A stretch of 29,734 nt of DNA, taken from assembly GCA_000226015.1 (NCBI GenBank), contig JH153802.1, positions 139,203 to 168,936 of the forward strand, read 5' to 3'. Positions 1-13,200 of the stretch are shown here, in pieces. Origin of the DNA: Mnemiopsis leidyi. Its lineage: Eukaryota > Ctenophora > Tentaculata > Lobata > Bolinopsidae. The translations under genes were made by a program, and so were the position numbers. Each line of letters begins with the position of its first letter. Positions within the stretch are counted from its first letter, which is position 1. The notes below the pieces were generated by a model, which searched no databases, was not told the DNA's origin, and worked only from the letters and a program-made list of their open reading frames with translations.

Positions 1-4
1 GACA

Positions 5-843
<839 letters not shown>

Positions 844-1271
844 GAGCGAGAGTTACAGAAACAACTGATACAACTTCAGGCTCAGTACAACCAGTCCTTG
901 GAGGAGAGGAAGGAGAAAGAGGCCCTGGTTTGTTATTTTGTATTTTTGTTTAAAGTTGATATTGAATTCGTGTCTAAAATGACTACCTAGAACAAGGCAT
1001 GGAGCAAAATGTCATTTAACGTTTTTACCCTTATGAACGATCAATCACAATTTCAAATTAGGACATAAAATCTAACTAGGATCATGAATAAAATAGCAAA
1101 TTGACCTCCTGTGCCACTCCACCAAACTCCATATTATTTTAGGAGCTGCAGATGCAGTACGCAGAACGACTTCAGCAGGAAGAAAACCGACTTGTGCGGA
1201 TCGCGCGCGAGGAGCAGGCTCGACGTGAACAGCGGGACCTCGAGATGCAGGTTCTGTCTGTTATCAAGAAG
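844..1271 (+). other. BAZ2 exons: charged coiled coil before the DDT domain
   Basis: Two phase-0 exons (844-927 and 1143-1271) encode a Glu/Arg/Gln/Leu-rich helix, for example ERELQKQLIQLQAQYNQSLE and later EEQARREQRDLEMQV. The same kind of charged helix precedes the DDT domain in BAZ2A/B. They are the first exons I can identify; earlier exons must lie upstream of the window. Confidence 0.8.
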
Positions 1272-4200
1272 GTGGGTTTTCTCGGTTTGTTGAAACTGAC
1301 GTTTACATTAGTGGTGTTAACAGTAACCTTGGCTTACATGTACAGTCATTATTACAGTCAGTTATCTTGTTACATCTTAAAGAGAGTACTAATTTGATAT
1401 GATAGTTGTCTATTTATGAAATCATAACTTACTACGAAACTAGGTAATTAATGCTCCATCACTAACTAAAGAAATGTTTGGCAACTCTTTAGTAACCGAC
1501 TCCCTCCCCTCAGCCGCTAGAGGACCTAGAATTGACGGACAGTAAACCTCTCCCTGATCTACCTCGGTTTGAGAACTGTGCTGTTAACGAGGACGCCTTC
1601 GCAGACCTCCTCATGATTGTCGAATTCTTGCATGCTTTTGGAGAGGTTGGTCTTGTAAAGCTTCAAAATAGAAGATATTTCATATTTTCTTGGATAACTC
1701 GTTTACCCTTCACTGAACGCTTGTTCGACACCACATAAATAGTTCGTGGATCAGGGATATAAGTGGATTTAAATAGTTTAGATTTCAGCAAAATCGTTTA
1801 AGATCAAATATGTATATTTTAGGCACTGCTGTAAAGCCTACTCGTAGATCTTGTAACTCTAGTTAGGGCTAAGTGCTAACTAGTGCTAGTAGTGCTAACG
1901 TGTGCTAAGTGCCAACTAGTGCTAACGTGTGCTAAGTGCTAACTAATGCTAACTTATACCGTTCTTTCTCAGACACTGGAGATAGAACACATTCCTACAG
2001 TAAACAAGTTACAATGTGCTCTGCTCAACAACCAGTCCCCTGAAGATAAACAGTACTTTATCCAGCTTCTTATCCAACTCCTACAAGTTGCCATGAAGGA
2101 TCCAGGATTTCCCCAGTCCAAAACAGTGAGTTCTAGTTCTGTTGTTGCTACTACCAAACTATTGCTTTAGAGCTTTGTCGTCAGGAACGCTTGTAAGTCG
2201 GCGTTTTAAATTAACTGCTGCTTCTTTGTATAAAGTTGTGCTACTAGAACTGTTGGTAACTTCCCCCACTAAACCCCCCACCCTCCCCAGCCCAAGACAG
2301 CTACAGGTCAGAGTCTTACAGCAGTGCAACTCTCCGAGAACACAGTTACGGAAGTGGTCCGTCTCTACCAGATAGCCACCAGCTGGGACGACGAGGACAG
2401 TCTGATCATCATGCAGACAGTGCCAGTGTGGTGCCTGAAACCCTCCCAGAAAGCCTCCCTCATGGGACACATTTGTAACGAGCTGTTGGGTAGTTCTCTG
2501 GTGGCTACCAAGCTGGAAGACAGTCAGGCTGAGATTGATAACTTGAGGAAGGAGAAGTGGAACTTGGAGTGTCAGATAAGAAAGTAAGAGATAACTTGCA
2601 TTTTAGTATGTCGTTTAGAATACACAAAATTCTTAAAACCGTAGGTTGAATATCACGAAAAAACGAAGACTCTACTGACCGATCTTACAGGATCAGACTG
2701 TTAGAAGCCCGGCCAGATAACGACCTGGACAACAGAAGTACATCAACCTCAACACCCCAACCTAAAGAGAGTACCTCATCCGCTACGAAGAAGAAGGAGT
2801 CGGATGAGGAGGAGAGTGAGGCTGATGCAGCTGAGGAAGTTGTTGATGTGGTGAGTAACCAGCCTATAGCATCGCAGTATCAGAAACACGTGATAAGTAA
2901 CCACCCAATAGGATTGTAGTATCAGTAGCACCCGCCAATAAGATTGCACTATTGCAGCTTAAGCAAATGCCTAGGTGAGTGGAATAAAGCGAATTACTAA
3001 CGCCGTGTTACAGCTGTAGTCAATAGGAATCTCACAAATTATTAATTTACAGAGTCGGGCTCTAAATAAGTCATCTTCGATTCAAAAACACGATACCTTA
3101 TTTACTTCAGACCATTTATAGTTTTTCACATACGAATATCGTCATTGAAATGTGTCGCATATTTATAGCTTGGCGCTTGCAAGCTAGGTCATTAGTCATT
3201 ACTCCTACTTCGCTTGATATACAGCACAAGATTGTAAGGATTCTTACAAAACAAATTGTCATCTCTTTGGGTAAAGAAAAATTCCGGGAAGAATGCCTGA
3301 TTGTTAGTTTTTACCGGGAGTCTAGTTCCCGATTAAGTTATGACGATATCTCTTTCTCTAAAAAGAGGTGATAACAACCCCCCTCCCTCCCAGAGTACTC
3401 CGATAAACTACCTCCCCACTGAGAACATGACAAGCGAGGAGCTGGACAAGTACTACCAGAAACTCACAAAGAAGCACACCCTGATGAGCAGCGAGATTGT
3501 GAAGTGTGGCAGTGCCCTCAGGACGATGCCCCTCGGCCAGGACCGGTACCGGAGGCAGTACTGGCTGTTGGGACACGCTGGGGGTGTTTACGTGGAGGGG
3601 CTCAACCGGAAACGGAGATTTATTGGTGAGTGTGGGAGTTTTTATTTGGTGCTGTCCTGGAAAGATGTTTTTAGTGAAGAGTTCGTCTTACTTCTTTATT
3701 TTTTCAGAAAGTATCGTTTTATACTATAAAGCGATGCAGTCGGGAATCTTAATGGCTATTGCAAAACACTCCCTTACTGGCTCTTATTTATTGGCTAGTT
3801 TAATTTCACTGAAATAAAGATCCCCGACTGCATATATCCTTATTTCTTGTGTCTTCCCTGCTCATTGCTCAACTCCTCTAACCCCCCCACCCCCCCCCCC
3901 ACGAACTCGAGATGGACAAAGTCAGCTACAACCCGCCCAGTTCAGAGGAGATAAAACTCCTCAACTACGCCGAACAGCGACAACAACAAGGCCTGGATCT
4001 GCTAGGAGGAATGTCTCCCTCCTCTTCCTCCTCTTCTAAAACTCCTGCATCTGCCGCCGCTGCAGTTACAGCTGCTGCTGTTAACCATCACGTCAACAAT
4101 GCTATGTCTAAACGGGGCCGCCCTCCTAAAGCTCGGGGTGGAGTTGATAACTCACGGATAGAGCAGCTCATTCAACATCAGGTATTTTCAATTGTTCTAG

Positions 4201-7200
4201 TAAAAAAGATATTTTCTTTGTCTTTATTTCTAATCTGATGGTTAATTGTTCACTTTAGTGTCCAAATTTTACGAAATCATAATTCTCACACACCAAGGTC
4301 AATTTTTCGCTTCTGTCTGGTCCTGACGATATAATTTCCGCAGCAAGCTCAACAGAACCTCGAGAAGCTTCTCCAAGCGAACGCCGCCGAGGAACTACAA
4401 AAAATGCTCCTCAAAAGCCAACTGAACGGCAGCTCGGCCGCTGCCGCCGCCCAGCAACCCAAACCTCGGCCATGGTTTAACCTGTTACCCCGCCAACCAT
4501 GTGCCACCGCCACTACCAAGTTGTCTGATCTGAAGGCACACTTGGAGGCAGCAGAACGAGAAAGGATCATGTCTCAGATTCAAGTTGCTCTTCAGGGAAA
4601 CTCTCAGTTGTCTCAGCTTTCTCAGATGTTTGGCGGACAGATTACGCCCGAACTTCTCATGATTTACTCAAACCCTCAACTACTTCAACAGCTTACTGGT
4701 AAGGGTTTTCTTATGTTTGAAATGTAATATTAATCTCATCCCAATAATATATAGTTTGCATTGATCGCACATTTCTTGAGAAAAACGCTGCCGGACAACT
4801 GCTCCCAGTTACACAATATCTATGGCAGAGTACCATGAGAGAGTGACAAATCAGATCACATCATTGATTAGGTACCCTGTTAACGTGTGAGAACTGAATT
4901 CTCTTGGGCGCAGTTGTCGGTAGGCCAGACAAAAATTAGACTTTCAAATTCCTTGAAGACTCATGTTCTTCCAAACGCTGTAAATATCTTTATTTTATCA
5001 GATATCTGATACCTTTTTTTCTACAAAATATTTTAGAAAAAATATGCTTCTTTTAATACCACCGCACCTTCTGAAATCCCTAAACGGATAGAATGTAACT
5101 TATCGTATATCATAACAGCTACAGTCATCAGCTCTGGCCCATATGTTCGGCATAATTTGCATATTTGAATAAGATCATGAGTGGCTAATAAGTTCATGCT
5201 CAATGCAGTTTGTACGAAGTACGCGACATTATTTAATTTTCCCCGTCTTTAGTCATTCGTGGTTCGTGGCCTAGCATTACAGAAATACAAGATTGCCATT
5301 GTCCTGCTCATAATTTCAGGATTAGGAATGTAATCGTATTTTACAACTGTAACTACCAACAGACCATGTAAGGAAGTTGTCTATTTCCCCTCCCCCACGA
5401 AACCAAGAAAGAAGTTCATTTCACCAAATTTCCAGGTGGGAACGCGAACCAGCAGTTAGCACAGTTAGCGCAGCTACAACAGCTGATCGCAACCCAACAG
5501 GGGAGTGCTGAACAGCAGGTCGCTTTACAGTTACTGCTGCAACAGCAGGCTGCTCAACTCATGATCGCCCAACAGGTAGGATTTTCCAATCAAGAATATA
5601 TTTTTGGTTCTGCAAATATTTGTAAAGTTGATACGACATAAACTTTCATTTTCTAGAAATATAAATTGTTAAAATCCTTAAATGTTTCCAAGTTTTCCCC
5701 CAAAAAGACACAAAAATAACATTCCCCATCTCCAGCAGGAGTTAGCACTGCGACAAGCGGGTGTCCACCCTGTTGTTGCAGCTCTCTACGCTCAACAGAT
5801 CCTCAACAACGGTGACAACAAGTCCATCGAAGCAAAACAGCAGGAACTGTTACTCCACGCCCTGTTAGCTCAACAGAACGACCCGAAACAGCAGCAAGTG
5901 TTGTTACAAAGTCTGTTGACCCAACAGAACTTGGTGCAGCAGCAGGCCATCCTTCAAGCCATACTCTCGCAAGCTGAACCCAAGGAACAGCAGGACATTC
6001 TGCAGCTGTTGGCTTCGCAGCAGACTGAGGCGGGTCAGCAGCAGATTCTGTTGCAACTTTTGGCGGCTAGCCAACAGAATGCGATTGAGAAGAAAGATAT
6101 TGGAGCTTTGCAGAAGCTGCAGCTAGTCGCACAGCTTGCAAGTAAGCATATGATATACTACCTGGTTTTAAAATTATCATAGCTTCTGTTCATTTGCCTC
6201 CAGTTGACAATTTAAATGCGTAAAGACGGGTTATCACAACTTTATAGCTGACTCTTGTAAATTCCAGGACTGGAAGAGATGGCAGAATCGCAACAACGAC
6301 AAGCCCAACAAGCCCACCAACAGAACGCTCCATCAACATCAGGGGTGAAACAAGAAGTAGACCCAGTAGCCCGACAAAGTCCAGCCACAAACCCGCCAAC
6401 CACCTCTCGAACCGAGAACACTCTAGAACGTGTCAGCCCGGCTGTTTCTCGCTCTTCTCCCGCTCCTGCTTCCCCTGCTCTTAACTCCAGCACTAGAGAC
6501 AGTCCTGCACCTGCCGCCGCCAGCCCTGCCGCCGCCAGAGCAAGTCCCGCTATCGCCGCCGCTAGATCGAGTCCGGCCCTCGCCGCCGCCAGATCGAGTC
6601 CTGTCCCCAGTCCTAAACCTGCTAGTACTAAGTGTGAGACGTCAGATTCTACTGACAGTCCTCGACCCCAACAATCCAGGTGATAATTTAAAAGTAATGA
6701 ATCTGTAACTTTAACCAGCAACTTTCTGATTTCAACATGACCCTATTTTTTGGATTATAATTAGTGTAATATGCGCTAGCGGAGCTTCGTTTTTAATTCT
6801 CATTTTCTTATTGAAGACTTGAAGTTGAGGATCACAGTTTTGGTTTCCCAAATCTAAACTCCTATTTCATGAACACCGCACGTTTTTTTGACCTGCCCTT
6901 CGCCGGGATTTCGTCTCTAAAATATTAACTTACTCTCATCCTCTTTAGCCCCGACGAGAACTCCACGACAGAGGTTACCAAAGAGGAAAACACGGCGACC
7001 CCTCAGTCCAACGGGGAAGAAGCGATGGAGACGTCGGAGGACATCTTGAAGCTGAACGACATCCCTGAATCATGTCAGAGGGGCTGGTGGAGGGTGACAT
7101 CCCAGACCACCATCAGACAGATCCTGCTGAACCTTAACTCCAGAGGAATCCGAGAGCGGAACCTACAGAAGCAGTTCCACAAATATATCAACGATTCTAA

Positions 7201-10200
7201 ACAACTTCTCAAGACCATGCCTAACGATCAAGGTAAATACGAATTAGGTTTTTGTAATCGTAAGTTTTTTAGTATTATTGAACAATCTCAAACACAAGGA
7301 AATATTTATTGTAAAAGTTCAAATGGGAATTTTGTCGTCCTTACAGTTTATCAAGAAATTTGCAACTTGCCTGAATTAGGTCTCTCTGGACTTCGTTCAA
7401 CTTGAGATGCATAAACAAAGAAGGCGACCCTCCACTTGCACGTCCCGTCTGGACAGTGCAATCTAATGGTCGTCTCCAAACGTTTTTTCAAATCCACGAA
7501 ACACATGCCTGATAGAAAAGTCACTGGTGTCCCCAGCGAGCAGTCCATCTTATGCCTCTACAGGTGGACGAAAGCCTTGTTACGGGCTTCTAGTGGCGCC
7601 GTTATGTACCATAGCTGAGAAACTTAACCGGGGTGCATCAAACACCAAAGAAGTATTCTGGCAAAGGTTTCTTCTCAAAAAGCTAAATCCTCCGTTTTAG
7701 TCTACCTACTTAGACTTACCCATCGTATCACAATGCCCAGAGCACTCATTAGGATGGTCAAGTGAAGCCCGATCCGCTGACACTCCTCGCTTAACACGCG
7801 AGCCTGTGCTGGTTTGGTGAATGGCCACCTCAAAGGCTTCGGTCTGTGGGGATCCGACCTTTAACATTTAGAATTGCGTTTCTGGTGACATCAGTACACA
7901 CAAGGGGGTGTAGCTTAATCTTGACCTGGCCTTGCCACCATAAGTCCATTTTCACGGAATCTAGCATCACGGTCTCTCAGCCAGACAACCGTGTTCCCGA
8001 TATCCGCCTTGGTATCCAGATAATGTGTTTCTCTCTCTATCTCGTTTCTCCTTCTGAAATACCTTCTTGCATTCCTTCCTAAACGAACGGTTTTGTAGAA
8101 GATCACAACCACCACAACCACTAGCACCATGACAATCAGAAGTGCAACTGCCACTCCCGCTATCATCCCCGGATTGGATCTTTGAGAGCAGCTCCTTGGA
8201 TCACCACATCTCAAACAGTCTTCACTGACTTGAGTTTGTCCGTCTGTACATTTGTAGCAAACATCAGAACCGCTTGGAGATAACTGATCTTGAGGACATT
8301 GTTTACATTCCACGTCGCCTCTTGCACTGGTGTGGTTTTCTGGACATGCCACACAATAATTCTCCTTGCTTCTCACATACCCAGCCTCACAATCACATTC
8401 TTCATTTTCTGTCTTGTAAGATCCACTTAGACAGACACAGTCCTCAGCTTTATCATCAAACATGCTACCATGGGAACATGTCACACAACCACGTGTGGTC
8501 ACGTGACCTCCCTCCGCGCACGTGCACGACAGGTAGAGATACTCCGACACTCCGCAATTTCCGGGCAAGTCACTGTAGGTACAGGGACCCGGACACTGTA
8601 GATTTCGAAATCCTGGAGACACACTTTCCTCGATCGTTTCTAGTTCGTCGTGGAAGCTGTCAACGACGTCTAGTTGGAGTAGTTGGAGCTTATCGTCGTA
8701 GCCTAGCTGCTGACAAATATATTTGCCCGTGTTTGACTCAGCGTAGTTCCGATAAATAGTTGTTCCATTTTCATTTTCTTCTTCCCAGTCTAAGTCGTTA
8801 TCTATCTTGCAAACTGCTCCAGATATTTCATTGGTAGATCCAGCATTGTCAACGTATCTTGTTGTAGCTTGTAACACTCCACTGGATTTATTTTTACTCA
8901 CTTTCTCGAAATTCCAGAGAGAAAATTCCAGCTTATCTAAGGAATTTTGTTATGAACCAGAAAATGGCTATTTTGAGTTTGCTAGGTGTTATCATTTTTA
9001 TTATTTTGCATCAAAATTAAATCGCAAACAGTTAGCACTTTTGTGGCAGTCACTGCCCTTGATTTGTATTAAAAGAAATGATGAAGAGAAGTACCTTCGC
9101 AATGTAAGAAAACTTGCGTCCCGTTTTTAGAACAAGCTGCGGTTTCTACAAATGTACAATCTGACAGAGATTGTGGATTGTGCGAACATTCCTCAAAGTG
9201 GATATAGTAATCGGAGAGTGGTATAGCATCTCTTATTTCCCAAGATATCATCTCTTTATATCCCATTGATATGCAGCTCATATCTGCTATTTGATCCGTG
9301 AATTTATCGCCACACACTTTGTAGAGCTGAGGAATCGTCTAAAGTATCGTCGGCTATAATTCTAATAAACCATGTTTATAGACAGGTACACAGCTATATC
9401 AATGTGGGCAATTCTTTAGTTCCACTTCCAAATATAAATAACAGAAGTATATGTTTATAATTATATATTTTATTTAGTTTAGTTATAGTAATTGCAGTGT
9501 AAATACCTTGTAGTCTGTGCGGTTTAGCGGATCAACGGTGATGATAAGCAATAAACCAGGATTATTGACAGCAAAGGAATCAAAATCGGCTGTTCCCATT
9601 AATTGACCTAAAAATAATTTTAAATCATCTAGTTAATTCACTCACACGACATAATGCCAGTCAAGCACTATAAGTAACTACAGAAGATTATTTTTCAGAC
9701 GACTTAAATCATCTAATCCTGAATTTGCAGCTAGCACTTACAATTTCCGGTTTTTTGATCGAATGTTGCCCTATTTGGACATTTTCCACAGCTCTCATCG
9801 TTATAAAACTTCTCTTTTTGGCAATTGCAGGAGATGGTATAGTAGAATTGAGCACCATCGCATTGTGTTAAAACACTGTACCAACGCTTTTTTTCTTGAC
9901 TATACCACAAATCTTTTTCAGAGGAAAGGGGTATAAAGTGTGCGAACCAAAAGAATGGGTTATCGTTCACTAGTCCCACTTTTTCAAGACTTTCGTATCC
10001 CATCTGTTTACAAATGTACGTCCCCGTTTGAGTTGTTATTCCATAGGGGTTAAATCCTACTGATTCAGATGCCGTCTGGCACAATGGCCTGGCGGGGGAA
10101 TTATTTCCCCTACTTATCAAGAGAAGTCCCTCTGCACTTTTTATATGGTTGTGATCACCGTCGAAAGTTCCGTACCAGATTTCAAACTCGTAAAAATCTG

Positions 10201-13200
10201 AAAATGGAGATTTTTTACTTTTTAGGTCCTGCTTTTAGGAAAACAGATATTTGATATTTTTTGTATAGTGCCGCCAGATCGAAGTAGATTTTATGGGAGT
10301 TGAAAGATTAAAGAAATTGCCACATTTTTACCTTTACAGAGTAAAACAACATGAGTTTCACACTCCAGCTTGGTAATGGAACAGTTTAGAAGGTTTGCTG
10401 CATCTGCTTCGCAGCTCGACACTCTGACCCTTCCAGACGTTTCCATTCCGTGAATATCAGTAGAGGATGTCCATGATATAACTCCTCTTGAAAAGCCCAC
10501 AGATTTGCAAGCTAACTCCGCTTTGTCGTCCGTGAAACTGTCTCCACAAATTTCATAATACTTAACCTCCAAGCCTTCCCCTATGGTTGGTACTCCGGGG
10601 TTTTCCATCATTTGTATAGTGTACTGAGCGTTTGATGACATACCTGAAACTATTTAAACTACTTAACAAAACTATTTGATTCTGCTCGGTCAGTATCAGC
10701 AACTATTTTTTATTGTGAAAGTTGAAAACGAATCAGTTATAGTTACCTATCAGAAGAAAAAGTATTTGTATCATCCTCATCGTGCTGTAAAAACGAAGTA
10801 AGCAAACCAACTTATTCCTCGAACACTGCCAACCAGTTAATGGAAGTTTTAGGAACGTTCTTGTTCATTTTCCATCCTGATAAACTGTCAGATTCAATCA
10901 TGATTTGAGCCGTGATTGTTAGCACTCTGGTTCGCCGTTAAAACGATCTTTCATTCTTTCACTGGCAATCTCCATTCCGATCCACCTGCTCATACTTTAG
11001 ATTTATCTTAGATGGTCCAACACAAAATATGGAGCTAGACGGCAATGTAAGGCACGGTTCCATCTTACCTCCAATATAAAAAACACACGTACGAGTAAAG
11101 CGAGATTGTGACGGTGTGATTTTCAGAACCGAAAGTACCGGGATGTCCCTACACGGACAAGATAGACCGGACAAAGGAGGGAGAAGAACAAGCTGGTCAC
11201 GTGATTCCCTTCCAGGAGGGAGATGATGCTCCTGATATCAACGGACAACTCGAGGTTTGTGTTTACTTAGGGAATTTTTTTTCAGTCTGTAGAACTGGTC
11301 AAACTCTTGTCGTGTCTGTGGAACTTGATGAATTGATACTTTTTGCCGTTACTGTTTTTAGACTGTTCGAATTCTAAGTCTAACGAACAGCTATGATTTT
11401 GTTGCTTCTACACATACAACAACTCTCTCGTCCCCAGGTAGCCCGACAAGTCTTTAGGAATCTAGAAGCGTTCAAAGAGAAAGTTCTGCGAGGAAGTCTC
11501 CAAACGAAGGACTGTAAGCTCCACTTCAACTCGCTAAGTCCAGATGCCGACAAAGATGTTGCAGCTGGGTTTGACACGAACAAAGCCGCTCTGACGGCCT
11601 GTAAGCAGCTACTGTTAGAGTTGGAGTCGTCTATAGAGGCTCGGTATATGAAACCTCCTCTGAAGTCCCATCATCCCGGTCAAGCACCAAACATTGATGA
11701 GGAGGTGAGGACTAATGACCTTGATTTAGGATTTATATGATTCGTCTAATTTCTATGAATTTTCTTTTGATTAAAGTTTATCAACTGTCTACTTCCCCTG
11801 GTCTGCTTACGCTAGTAAAGAAAAGTAAATATCTTATCTAACTCCACAAAACCCCAGGAGACCAGAGAGCACCCTACCCGTATCCCGCCCGGACTAAGAG
11901 CGTGGAGAGCGGCAGTAGAAGTAGCGGAGAACCCCTCTCAGCTGAGTATCTGTGTCGAGCAACTCCAGAGTTGTATCGCCTGGGACAAGAGCATCATGAA
12001 AGTCTACTGTCAGGTACATATCAACTCGTGTTTTCGCGTAGTCGTGAAGTATCATTGAGTCTCATAGAAGAATCTGATTGTCCAAAATTGTTTTCTCTAA
12101 GTAGACTCGAGCCTACTCAGAGAAAACAAAAAATTTGTACAATCAAACTCTTGTTTTGTTACAGCAATGGACGTCTAGATTGGGCAGGTAGATTGTTCGA
12201 GATCGTACCGATATTAACACTCATTTAAAAGACGGCAGAAATAAACGTTATCAAGTGAGATCTTACCCTCCGTATTATCTCCAGGTTTGCTGTAAAGGAG
12301 GAGCAGATCACCTCTTGTTGCTGTGTGACAGCTGTGACCGCGGTTTTCACACGTACTGCTGTACTCCTCCCCTGGAGAAAATACCTGACGACGATTGGTT
12401 CTGTTTGAGATGTGTCGCTAATAACACCCCTGATGATATGTGTACTGTCTGCTCCACTAAGGTATGTTTTGTCTTCCTCCTACTTCTCCATCTCCTCCTC
12501 CATCTCCTTCTGCCTCCTCCTCCTCCTTCTCGTTCTCCTACTTCTCCTCATTAATTTTTGCGTAACCTTTGTTTTTTACTAGAGTCTCATATACACATAT
12601 TGAGCTAATATGAACCCCAACATTCGAATGCTGACCTACCCCTAACCTCTGATTGCCTTTTGAGACTTACGTGCTTCTCTTCACCAGGGTGGTAAGCAGT
12701 TAGGATGTTCGAAATGTCTGAGGAACTATCATCTGACCTGTCTAAACCCACCTCTCTACAAGCCACCCCGGGGCGACTGGCAGTGTTCTGTTTGCGCTAA
12801 ATCCTCCAATTCCAAGAACCGCGACTCCCAGGTACCTGGAAATCTTTGTTGTCTGTTAAAACGTAGTTCTTTTCATTATCCTGAATAATTTGTTAAGTTT
12901 GATGATTTGATTATTTAAATTCTAAATCTAAATTTCCTTCAACAGAGCAACTCCGTGTCTAATTCGAAGAACGGTAAAGGACGAAGTCGGGCTAGAAAAA
13001 CTGAAGATTCTAGACAAAGACGACCCAGTTGTTACAACCACGATCTTTGTGTTGCTTTGTTAGGTACAAGTCTGATTTTACTGTACCCACATCTGGCCTG
13101 ATTTTCAATACAGATCATCCTCTTACTACAGTGACTAATCAGTTTTACAATAACATAATCCTGGCTGTGTTGCAATTACTAAGTAGTTCTAAAACTAGTT

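Noticed and set aside
3912..4238. ATG at 3912 as the start of a separate gene
   Set aside because: The block continues the BAZ2 frame, carries its AT-hook and ends at a donor at 4182; it is an internal exon.
6242..6721. 159-codon antisense frame opposite the Ser/Pro/Ala exon
   Set aside because: Its Ala/Gly/Leu repeats are the shadow of the low-complexity plus-strand exon.
7351..7548. Minus-strand frame downstream of nested gene 1
   Set aside because: No homology, no splice link to the nested gene, whose stop lies upstream at 7915.
8274..8759. 161-codon plus-strand frame
   Set aside because: Antisense shadow of the large last exon of nested gene 1.
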